Both the position numbers and the translations under genes were made by a program. Under the pieces are notes generated by a model that was not told the DNA's origin, made no database searches, and worked only from the letters and a program-made list of their open reading frames with translations. From positions 1 to 31,424 of the forward strand of contig JANBPU010000189.1 of the NCBI GenBank assembly GCA_027575805.1: a stretch of 31,424 nt of DNA. Direction: 5' to 3'. Source of the DNA: Mycoemilia scoparia (Eukaryota > Kickxellomycota > Kickxellomycetes > Kickxellales > Kickxellaceae). This document shows positions 19,015-27,733 of this stretch, piece by piece (position 1 is the stretch's first letter; each line of letters starts with the position of its first letter).

Positions 19015-19827
19015 TTAGTAGGCAGCAGGAACAGTGTGGTAATAGTTTTGGGGAGATGATTCGTAAGCGTTAGGGGTGGAAGAAGCTTTGTATGGGGTAG
19101 CACTGTAAGCTTTAGATGGAGGAGCCTGATATGCTGGAGAAGAATCATAGACGGGAGGAGCCTGGTATGCTGGAGAAGAATCATAAACAGGAGGAGCAGG
19201 AACCGATGTATATTCAGGAGTAGGACAGCTAGTAACGGTCTTTGTATCAGTCTTAGTAGCAGTCTTTGTCTCGGTCTTTGTGACAGTCTTGAAATCAGTC
19301 TTGGTTTGGATTTGAGTCTTGGTCTCGATCTTGGTCTGAGTCTGAACCTGAGTCTGAGTTACGGTCTTGGTCTTGTAGTCAACATTGGTAGTGGTAGACC
19401 AATGAGTAACGGTTGCAGTCTTGGTGGGGCAAGTGTCGGTGGGTTTGGGTGGAGTAGTATAGGCTGGGGTGGATTGGTATGCTGGAGGTGAAGGCTTATA
19501 GGCAGATGGGGCGGGGGAAGATTTGTATGCGGGAGGGGCGGGAGCATTAGTCGTTTGCTGACCGGGAGGAAGACCCTGATCCCCCTTTTGGCCACAATAA
19601 AGTTCGTCGTCAAAGTTCTTGACACAGTATGTTCCAGCGGGACAGTCAATTCTTCTGAGAGCGTGGTTGTCGCACCAGGTGTAGAACGAAGACTGGCCGT
19701 TGGGACCACCACACTTGTAGTTGGTAGGTCCTACATCTGCACAGTATCCACCGGCAGTGGGGTTGGCCAAGGTCAGAGTGCCAGCGACGAGGCTGAGAGT
19801 AGCGATTTTGGAGATGGTGAGTTGCAT
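19015..19827 (-). CDS. Secreted six-cysteine (CBM19-like) protein with Tyr/Pro and Thr-alternating repeats (270 aa)
   Basis: From ATG at 19827 the signal peptide MQLTISKIATLSLVAGTLTL then A is followed by the six-Cys module with cysteines at 29, 39, 52, 62, 68 and 78 (WCDNHALRRIDCPAGTYC), nearly identical to the gene at 12580-13978 including GDQGLPPGQQ. The tail differs. First is a Pro/Tyr/Ser stretch (PAYKSSPAPSAYKPSPPAYQ). Next, about 50 residues alternate Thr with Gln, Lys, Val or Glu (TQTQVQTQTKIETKTQIQTK ...). A second Tyr/Pro part contains a duplicated 12-residue unit PPVYDSSPAYQA. The protein ends HTVPAAY, with no GPI signal. Family knowledge: such modules bind chitin at the cell surface or in the wall. 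The tyrosines could serve cross-linking and the TxTx region could form an extended beta strand or a heavily O-glycosylated rod, both inferences. Confidence 0.78.
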   Translation of the reverse strand: MQLTISKIATLSLVAGTLTLANPTAGGYCADVGPTNYKCGGPNGQSSFYTWCDNHALRRIDCPAGTYCVKNFDDELYCGQKGDQGLPPGQQTTNAPAPPAYKSSPAPSAYKPSPPAYQSTPAYTTPPKPTDTCPTKTATVTHWSTTTNVDYKTKTVTQTQVQTQTKIETKTQIQTKTDFKTVTKTETKTATKTDTKTVTSCPTPEYTSVPAPPVYDSSPAYQAPPVYDSSPAYQAPPSKAYSATPYKASSTPNAYESSPQNYYHTVPAAY

Positions 19828-19996
19828 TTTGATGTCAAATATGTAGTATTTTCAAGAATAGGGTTGTATGAAAGCGTGTGAGCGGATGTTTGTGCGGTTT
19901 GGTTGAAAGCAAGGGTTATTGTGAGAAGAGAGGCGAGTATGAGTGTATTTGTTGTTGTTGGATGATGATGTTTAAATCCAGGCTGGCATCTGGTTC

Positions 19997-20018
19997 CCTT
20001 TTTATATCCATTAGGTCC
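19997..20018 (-). promoter_or_regulatory. Core promoter of the Tyr/Thr-repeat six-Cys gene
   Basis: On the minus strand the order is GGACCTAAT, then GGATATAAAAAGGG. The TATA begins at 20006, 179 bp before the ATG, matching the promoter at 14147-14168 in sequence and spacing. Confidence 0.65.
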
Positions 20019-21098
20019 AAGATCAGAAGAGTGGGGATATAGTCTTCAAGTAAAATGCAGCAGCGTTCCTTGAGTTGAAGGCAGTGCTATCCACATACAA
20101 TCCCTGTGCTGGATGGTAGGTCCAGAGTCAGGCCTTCAAAGTCACTACAGCACCAAAGGGATCCAAAGGCTTAGAAGCCCAATGCACAAACATACTAACC
20201 AATATACGTAGCTCATACATACGCACAACTAATATACAGTATCTATCAAAGGATATAAACCCATATCTTCAAGGCGCTTCTTTTACAATAAACATATTAC
20301 ATGGTTTGCATTAGGCTAAAAAGTAATTCCTAAATCCTTGAACCGCGTCATGGGTTGATAGCACCAAAGTAATCGCAGGATATCCCGCAGATCCTTTATA
20401 TTCCTTTTTCTATCCTTTGTATATAAACAAAGCACAATATGTACCAAGGATTATAGCATCATCATGCTATTTCTCAAAATAGTCAAAGAGCCGATACGCA
20501 AGGACAACAAATATATCCATTGAAAGTAGAGCATGACAGTTCCGAATATGTTTCAATGTGGATAGAAAGAAAGGTGGAATGTGTAGATCCTTTTAAGGGT
20601 AAACAAAACTAAATGGATTAACGACATTAGTAATTGCTATATTTAACTACAGTGGACTGCGGATTCCTTAGGAGGATTTTGTAGACCTAAACACACATTG
20701 TCGTATGAGATAAGCCCAAACAAAAAAGTAAATACATAAATTTCTGGCAAAGACATTCGTGTTGATCAAAATAAAGTTTTTTGTGTACCGAGTTGACTAA
20801 AACGATAAACACAGCTCAGGAGCCTAAATCATTTATACATTTTCTAAATTCAATTTTGAACTGAAGCTGATTAATAATAGCACACATGTATTAATTGATG
20901 TATTTGAAATGAAATGCGACATACAGCTCTGAGCTACTATACTGATAATTTGTTATTTTGCAAAAAGAAAAGGCAAAATATAGCTTTATGGTTGCTGTGC
21001 TATTATTATGTATGGCTGAATATGTCATTGTATTTTACCATAGCAAGGAATACGACTTGCAGCTGTTGTCCAAAAAGAAATCATAGATATGCTGCCTG
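20019..21098. other. Intergenic, no gene seen
   Basis: AT-rich with a TATATAAAC near 20420 that leads into no coding frame on the plus strand. An antisense open frame starting at 20914 overlaps the Asn-rich gene and reads its trinucleotide repeats, so it is not called. Confidence 0.4.
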
Positions 21099-22844
21099 TC
21101 AATTGTCCGGGTTTGCAGTTGTTATTTGGACTTCAGGGCTCTGGGATGACGAGCGTTTTGGTTCTCCAATACCTGTCGCTCTTGCTATGGAAGCTGTAGT
21201 AGTTGTAGTTGTAGTTGTTGTAGTAGTACTTTTGTTCCCACTATTATTATTATTATTATTATTATTGTTATTATTACTATTGCTACTGGCAACACTAGCA
21301 GCGGGAGAATTGTTACGTCTTGTTCCTTTGGCAACCAATGTCCTTGTTCTTGTCCTTGGCCTTGGTTTTGATGTTGACGGTTTTTGTGAGTCAATCCATA
21401 GTTTAGCCATGTTGTTATGCCGCTTGTGCAAAGCTTCATTGTGTCTTTTAATAAGAGTATCGATCCTCAGCATCTACACATACAGACAAAATTTAACAAC
21501 TCGACATTAGATTACATTGAAGATTCAAATCTCAAAGTCAGATATATATTATATATTTGATCACATATATACTGTAATTGATGCTTTACCATAGAAAACT
21601 CGGATTCTGTCTTTTGTAAATACCTTTCCAGCTAAATTAAAATAATAAGCCCCACAGTCAATATTAGCCTGCTTTAATTGCCACATCGAGAAAATATTAT
21701 GATGAGTGCGTATAAAATAAATGTGGGGAGAACTTCTTCTTACTTTATTAACAAGAGATATGGACTTGACTCGTTGCTTTAGTGTCAATTCCTCATGAAT
21801 AATGTTGCTGATAGTTGTGACCGTTTTAGATGGCAACGACGCCTGGTGTTTTTCCGAGCCATCGTCATTGTCATCGCTATCAACTATTGTGGCTGCGCGA
21901 ATTCGTTTTCTGGATACACTAGTATTGCTATTATCTTCGGAATCGAGGTTAGTATCCTTTAATGATGGTTGGTCTTTTATTGGATTTGGAGATGGGCTCT
22001 CACGGCAGTGGTCATGACCAACTTTCTTCTTAGGAATGTTGTTGTTGTCGTTGTTATGTTGACAACAATCCTGGCAATAGTTATAATGGTGATGGTAATT
22101 GACAAACTTGAATGGCAGGCTATTACCCCCAGGATTGTATTCGCTATTGCCAATACTGTTATTCGGAGCAGTGGGGTTTGTGCTATTATTGGCAAGCATC
22201 CATTTGTATATGGCTGCTTCCGGACCAGGAGTGACACGGTTATTTCGAACACTTTGAGTTGGTGTGCCATTATTATTGTTATTCTCATCACTAGTACTGT
22301 TTTGCAAGGGTTGCTGATGACATATTTCTCCATCCTCTCCATTAATGCCTTTTTCCATCTGAGTATCTTTCTGTTTGCTATTGTCGATGATTGTCCATGG
22401 TCTATTTACGGGTTGTGACCTTGCCAAAGTACCAGAGTTCCCATTTTCAGGCTGCCTGGATGGTTGTGACTTCTGTAGAGGAATCCAATGATGATGCTGC
22501 TGCTGCTGCTGATTTTGGTAATGACGAGGGAAATTACCATTATTATTATTATTTCGTTGTAGAAATAGTTCATACTCAAATGTATCATTGAATCGCCTTC
22601 CGCAACGATAAATGCTGCCATTGTTGCTGTTGATATGACAGTTTCTTTTGTATGGATAATTCTGAAAAAAGTCACGGCCACCATTATTGTTACCACCATT
22701 TACATTGCCGTTATTATTTCCGTTGTGGTTGTGTCTGCCCATATTTTTATTAAATCGATTTTGTGGTTTTTGACGTCTGTTACAGCCGTTATTGTGGCCG
22801 AATCTCTGATAACCGTTATTGATATCAATAAGATTTGCGTTCAT
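21099..22844 (-). CDS. Asn-rich protein with C-terminal coiled coil, three exons (505 aa), unknown function
   Basis: Exons on the minus strand are 22844-21744, 21631-21590 and 21473-21099. The introns are 112 and 116 nt, both GT-AG (GTAAGA ... TTTAG; GTAAAG ... TGTAG). Exon 2 is a 42-nt microexon. The first 200 residues are very rich in Asn, His and Gln (NNNN runs, QQQQQHHH). The middle has PGPEAAIYKWMLANN and a Cys/His cluster (YCQDCCQH). Residues about 300-340 have KRIRAATIVDSDDNDDG. The spliced joint makes a continuous helix: IIHEELTLKQRVKSISLVNK, LERYLQKTESEFSM, MLRIDTLIKRHNEALHKRHN. It has leucines at heptad-like spacing, so it reads as one coiled coil. A basic linker, an 11-Asn run, an 11-Thr run and a polar tail follow. 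No signal peptide. A nuclear or RNA-related protein is possible from composition. The coiled coil supports the exon joins. TATAAA lies at 22929-22934. I do not recognise a family. Confidence 0.7.
21205..21275. repeat. Trinucleotide runs coding for poly-Thr and poly-Asn
   Basis: Two adjacent runs (antisense of ACA/ACT and AAT/AAC codons) give about 11 threonines and 11 asparagines in the Asn-rich protein. Confidence 0.85.
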
Positions 22845-23213
22845 CTTGGAGCTGTATCTTTTGTAGAAAAAGAAAAGAAATGTTGATAAGCAAAGGAGGA
22901 AAGGTTGATCGGGCTGGCCTTGCTCATATTTATATTGTCTTTGGGTCTAGCAACATTATATATAGTGAGAACAGATACTAAGTCAATTAGTTTTTATCAG
23001 AGCCTGAAAGGACAGACAGAGAGAGCGTGCGCGCGTTAAAAACTGCTATTTCATCAAACTCTATTTGACACTCACACTGATAAGCCAATCATAAATTCGC
23101 TTTAATTTAACTCCACAAAATAAATAAATAAAACACATTTTTATAAAACAAATTTCTATTTGTAAAAAAAGCATTATCTTCATCATAAACCAAATTTATT
23201 ACAAAAAAAACTA
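22845..23213. other. Intergenic: promoter of the Asn-rich gene and 3' end of DBP7
   Basis: It contains a TATAAA (22929-22934, minus) 90 bp before the Asn-rich ATG and AT-rich sequence with AATAAA-type motifs after the DBP7 stop. No gene seen. Confidence 0.4.
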
Positions 23214-25994
23214 CTAATTTTTCTTATGTTTCTTGCTTCTAGGCGCATTGCTCCAATCTGCTACATTTCCAACTGCAAATTCACTAATGTCCGATGCTCT
23301 CATAACTCTCTTCTTTCCTCCCTGCTTCTTTGTCACATTCTTTCCATTCCCTCCACCTCCTCCACCTTTACTATCAGTGGTCTTTTTGTTCATAGCCTTT
23401 TGTTTCTGTACATATTTCTTATTAGTAGCAACTAACTGTGACGGCGCTTCACGCAGTGCAAATGCCTTAGCCAAATGCCCCAAATGCACCTTCTTGATAT
23501 GGAAAATATGTCGTTCACTCGAAATATGCGTTGCATACGCTCGAATTGACGACATGAATGCCTTTTTAGCCAACGTGGATGTTTCCTTGTTTTGTATGAC
23601 ATAGCGTTCAAATATAGTTTGAAGTTCTGCTGCTTTGTTCTGCCACACTTGGTCTTCATCGTCCTCATTCTCGTTCTCATCGACATTGCCTAACCATGCA
23701 TTCTTTTTCTTTTGTCTATTAGACAGCACCTTCTTCTTTTTCTTGGCAGACAATGATGAGCTATCGTTGTTGTGGCTGGGATCAAGTACATGCTCCATAC
23801 TAACAACCCCTGTCGGTTCAACTCCTTTATCTTTGAGTAGTCTGATGTATTCGGTTTCACTGGGAAGTAGCAGCATGTACGCAGCGCCGACTCTGCCAAG
23901 CCGAGCCGTTCGACCAACTCTATGGACATAGTCTGATACTTCGGTGGGTGGATCGAACTGGACAATACATGTTACGTTTGGCAAATCAAGACCACGGGCC
24001 GATACATCGGTGGTGAATAGGATCGAGGGTTCATTGGTTTTGGAGAATTGTCTGAATACTTCGGTACGCCGTTTTTGGGGTAAACTTCCGTGGAGTCTGT
24101 AAACTTTGGCTGATTCTGATTCAAGGATTTTGGATGGTAAGCAAACTGGATCCTCCTCTTCCTCTTCATCGTTTTTGGTCTTTGTTTTAGTAGAAGTAGT
24201 GGCAATAGAAGAGCGCTTGGATTTATCAAAAGAACCTTTTGTAGGATTTTTCTTTTTAGTCAGTTGGTTAACCAATTTGGTAACAGGATTTTCATCTACA
24301 TCGCTTTCATCATCGTCGTCATCATCTTGTGGGGCTTCATTTTCTAATGACTGGGCCATTCCAATTAAATGATAATAATAATCAACCGCATCACAATTAG
24401 ACAGAAACACCAAAATCTTGGCATCTGGAGTTTTTGTAAACACATTTTTGATCAACGTGACTAACGTCACCAGGCGAAGTTTAGCAGGAGTCACGATACA
24501 CGTTTGCTCTAACTGACTAGGCGTCGAATACTTTGTTACTGCTGATGAATCCCCAGCACCGCCACCCTCAATCTGAGATTCTAGACCTGGTGTTTCTGTT
24601 GTAACAACAGCTTTAAAAAGCACAGGGTTGTTCAAAGATTCGTCGGCAAGCTTCTTTACATTATCAGGCAATGTGGCAGAACATAACACAATTTGTCGTT
24701 TCTTTGGCAAACATTCTCTCATTCTTGGAGTCATTTTCATCGATTTATTTTTGCCAGCAGCAGCAGCAGCAGCAGCAGCCTTTTGATCAAGAATCTGAAG
24801 AATCGATTTAAGAGTTTTTTCAAATCCTAGTTCCATTAACCTATCAGCTTCATCAAGAACCAGCCACCTCAAATTATCAACTACAAATGACTGGGTGCTT
24901 TGTAAATGATCCAACAATCTGCCTGGGGTACAAGCCAGGATGGTGATCCCCTTTCGAAGTCGTGCTTTTTCGGATTGCTTTTTATCGCCACCAATTACCA
25001 AACCAGGAACAACCCAATGCTTTCTGACCACCATATTCTTTTCTCCCTCATTACTACTGCCGATCTTACCCTCGCCGTCTTCTTGGTCTTCTTGCTTTGG
25101 CTGTGGTATATGCATCAGTTTCTGGATAGTATCATAAGTCTGTTGAGCCAGCTCACGAATCGGTGTAAGAATAATGGCCAACGACCCAACGTCTCGGGAT
25201 GGCCAAGTTTCCCTATCAGAATCAGAGGGCACCATACTAGCTTTCATCAATCGATGAAGGATAGGCAATAAGTAAGTGAGGGTTTTTCCAGATCCAGTTT
25301 CAGCCTGAATAAACACATCTCGATCCCCTCCACCGCTACTACTACCGCCGGAATTGCCCGCCACAGAAGTACACCCAATCATGTAAGGAATTGCTTGGGT
25401 TTGGATACTTGTAGGTTTAACAATTTCAAGCTTGTTGGCTAGATGGGCGACTAGATCAGGGTCTAATTGAAGACCACCAAAACTGGATCCATCAATGACT
25501 GCATTACTCGATACTCCCAACGAATCGCTTTTGTCTTTGGTTTTGATATATTCTTGAGTGGATTCCAGGAATTCAGGGTTTCGAGTAAATAGCGAAGAAA
25601 TTACATGTTTTTGATGTTTGGAACCGCCACCTGTTGGCTGGGATGATGATGATGATGATGGTGTACCACCATTTTTGACTGTAGTTGTAGTTTTAGTAGT
25701 ACGCTTTGCACCATCACCACCGTTTATATCAGAGTCTGCTGTAAGTGTATTTTTATCTTTATGGTTATTGCCAATGTCATTTTCATTATTGATCCGGCTA
25801 TTATTATTATTATTATTTGATGAAGCTGTCTGGCTGCTTGCTGCTTTGAGCTTATGTTTTAGAATATTCTTTCTCTTGACTCGATCTTTCCATTTGCCTC
25901 CTTTTTTATCCATAAACATACGCTGCTTGGCCGCCATGCCCATTTGGGACTGTGGGGCGAAATTTAGCACAAGTCCATCGTCATTGTCTGCCAT
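23214..25994 (-). CDS. DBP7: ATP-dependent DEAD-box RNA helicase Dbp7 (DDX31 family)
   Basis: 926 residues in one exon from ATG at 25994. Dbp7 unwinds RNA during pre-60S ribosomal subunit assembly in the nucleolus. Helicase motifs in order: Q-motif PTSIQTQAIP (194-203), Walker A AETGSGKT (231-238), PIRELA (278-283), TPGR (356-359), DEAD (381-384), SAT (439-441), LVFLSNCDAVDYY in domain 2, FTTDVSARGLD (660-670) and HRVGRTARLG (691-700). Diagnostic for Dbp7/DDX31 are LDEADRLMELGFE and the conserved C-terminal extension around LAKAFALREAP. Insertions include a nine-alanine run (406-413 region, from a GCA repeat near 24760-24778), an acidic stretch (DDDDDDESDVDE, 557-568) and another (EEEEEED). 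The basic N-terminus (RVKRKNILKHKLK) and the Lys-rich C-terminus (RSKKHKKN) suit nucleolar RNA binding. A non-ATG upstream extension to 26072 is unlikely. It is divergent from RPL35, 613 bp away. Confidence 0.95.
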   Translation of the reverse strand: MADNDDGLVLNFAPQSQMGMAAKQRMFMDKKGGKWKDRVKRKNILKHKLKAASSQTASSNNNNNNSRINNENDIGNNHKDKNTLTADSDINGGDGAKRTTKTTTTVKNGGTPSSSSSSQPTGGGSKHQKHVISSLFTRNPEFLESTQEYIKTKDKSDSLGVSSNAVIDGSSFGGLQLDPDLVAHLANKLEIVKPTSIQTQAIPYMIGCTSVAGNSGGSSSGGGDRDVFIQAETGSGKTLTYLLPILHRLMKASMVPSDSDRETWPSRDVGSLAIILTPIRELAQQTYDTIQKLMHIPQPKQEDQEDGEGKIGSSNEGEKNMVVRKHWVVPGLVIGGDKKQSEKARLRKGITILACTPGRLLDHLQSTQSFVVDNLRWLVLDEADRLMELGFEKTLKSILQILDQKAAAAAAAAGKNKSMKMTPRMRECLPKKRQIVLCSATLPDNVKKLADESLNNPVLFKAVVTTETPGLESQIEGGGAGDSSAVTKYSTPSQLEQTCIVTPAKLRLVTLVTLIKNVFTKTPDAKILVFLSNCDAVDYYYHLIGMAQSLENEAPQDDDDDDESDVDENPVTKLVNQLTKKKNPTKGSFDKSKRSSIATTSTKTKTKNDEEEEEDPVCLPSKILESESAKVYRLHGSLPQKRRTEVFRQFSKTNEPSILFTTDVSARGLDLPNVTCIVQFDPPTEVSDYVHRVGRTARLGRVGAAYMLLLPSETEYIRLLKDKGVEPTGVVSMEHVLDPSHNNDSSSLSAKKKKKVLSNRQKKKNAWLGNVDENENEDDEDQVWQNKAAELQTIFERYVIQNKETSTLAKKAFMSSIRAYATHISSERHIFHIKKVHLGHLAKAFALREAPSQLVATNKKYVQKQKAMNKKTTDSKGGGGGGNGKNVTKKQGGKKRVMRASDISEFAVGNVADWSNAPRSKKHKKN

Positions 25995-26607
25995 TTTAAG
26001 GTATGCTTCTCGAAGTGTCTTTGCGCTGGAAAATGAAACCAGCGATGATGTATAACAAACTGGCAAATGCACTATGTATGTTTATATGCGTATTTATGTG
26101 TGTATATATATATAGGGAGAGAGAAGTTGGTAGTTTTGATAGCCTTTGTCTAAAGTTTTTCTACTACAAAAAAATAATTTCTGCTATGTGCTTGCCTATG
26201 CTTAAACAAACAAAACTTCAATTCTAGTTTTCTGCACTCTGAATTCACACACAAAAAAAAAGTTAAATCACAATAAATCTAATCAACCCGGCATATCATT
26301 TGTGATTAAAAAGGTAGTATACGGATATAGTAATCTGATCAGCGGAACTTTTAGAAATCAAGGAGATTTATTTCAATATTTCATACTGTGTGAGCGTGAG
26401 TTTTGAAAATCAATAAGGAGAGCTGAGCTGGTCTGATACTGACTGGGCTGAAGATTTGTATGAAAAAGGACTGCAAGCCATCAACAATCCACACACACAT
26501 GAGAAGTATGAGTGAGAGAGTGGATATTTCCACAACTAAATTGCCTAATATTGAATCCCTCCTTTCTCTGGTCCCATCCGTCCAAATAATAATACTTTAT
26601 AGCTAAA
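25995..26607. promoter_or_regulatory. Divergent promoter region between DBP7 and RPL35
   Basis: 613 bp separates two start codons that point apart. A TATATATATA run at about 26103-26113 could serve DBP7 (minus). On the RPL35 side there is a pyrimidine-rich tract (about 26557-26580) just before the ATG and no clear TATA. Shared control of two 60S-related genes is plausible but inferred. Confidence 0.45.
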
Positions 26608-27479
26608 ATGGTAAGCGCATCCATCCATCCGTCCATCCGCTATCACTTTATCCCTATCAAGCATGAATCCGCCCACCACTACCACCACGTTCTATATGTA
26701 TAAAAATCCAACCTACGCTTTTGCACACATTCAAATCACACACATTACAAAAACCATTATCTTTGTCTATTTCCATATGCCTACTTCTACAAAGCAATTT
26801 TCATCTCAGTTCCCAAAATAGCTATACACAAACATTAATTCACAAAGAAATATTAATGTGATTATAGGGTAAATTCAAGGCTAACGATTTGCGCGAAAAG
26901 AGCATTGCTCAGCTCGGTCAAGAGCTCGTTGAGCAGAAGAAGCAGCTCCTCGAATTCCGTGCCCAGCAGGCCGCCAAGAACCTCCGCGGTTACAAGATGT
27001 AAGTCTACCTAATCATTTGTAATTGCTATATTTAAACAAGGTCTTGGTGGCAATATTATTATTTTATATATAATTATATTGTCCTTACTTGACATAACTA
27101 TTATATGCATATTATTCGCATAATTAATTACAAAAATATCATTGAATTTAACAAACTAATTCAATTTATTGTTTTTTATTTCCATTTCCTGCTACTATCT
27201 TCCACACTTATCCGTCGCCCACCAATCAAAAAATCAAAATAATATAGCAACGAGTACCGCAAGAACATCGCTTCCATTCTTACCGTCATTTCGGAAAAGA
27301 ACCGCGATGAGGCCATCAAGAAGTACCAAGGCAAGAAGTACAAGCCTTTGGATCTTCGCTACAAGAAGACCCGTGCCCTTCGTCGCCAATTGTCCCCCAA
27401 GCAGAAGGCTTTGAAGACCCTCCGCCAACAAAAGAAGGAGATCCACTTTGGAAAGCGCATCTACGCCATCAAGGCCTAA
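26608..27479 (+). CDS. RPL35: 60S ribosomal protein L35 (uL29), three exons
   Basis: Exons 26608-26610, 26868-26998 and 27248-27479 encode 121 residues, typical for eukaryotic L35. Exon 1 is only the ATG; the next base starts the donor GTAAGC. The introns are 257 and 249 nt (GT-AG, acceptors ATTATAG and AATATAG). The protein begins MGKFKANDLREKSIAQLGQE, continues with NEYRKNIASILTVISEKNRD and the family signature GKKYKPLDLRYKKTRALRRQ, and ends GKRIYAIKA. uL29 sits at the polypeptide exit tunnel of the large subunit and contacts SRP and other nascent-chain factors. Codon use in exons 2-3 is strongly biased to C/G-ending codons (AAG, CGC, GCC), unlike its neighbours, as expected for very high expression. 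An intron directly after the start codon is a known position in fungal L35 genes. A TATA-like GTATAAAAATCC near 26698 lies inside intron 1. Confidence 0.97.
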
Positions 27480-27733
27480 GCATGATCTATTTCTGTTGTA
27501 GTATCTCAATTGCCAAACTTCTTTTTATATATTATTTCCATATATAAATTTGGGTGGTGAATAATATATAATATATATATACATACTGCTTGGATCTCAA
27601 GTTACTTGCCTATTAATAATTGGAGAAATTTATTTATATAAACAATGTTGTTGATGATGATAGTAGTTGTTGTAAATGTAAAAGAAATTAACCACAAAAG
27701 TTGTTTTTGGGACTATTTTAATAAGTAGAAAGA
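27480..27733. other. Convergent 3' regions of RPL35 and COG2
   Basis: 254 bp between the two stop codons, very AT-rich with TATA and AATAA motifs that probably include polyadenylation signals for both strands. Confidence 0.5.

Noticed and set aside
20914..21510. 198-codon plus-strand frame with Val and Leu runs
   Set aside because: The runs are the antisense of poly-Thr and poly-Asn codons of the spliced Asn-rich gene.
25995..26072. Upstream extensions of Dbp7 (to 26072), M18 (to 6071) and the acidic-tail protein (to 18089)
   Set aside because: These begin at GTG, not ATG, and cytoplasmic fungal genes start at ATG; the internal ATGs fit the families or signal peptide.
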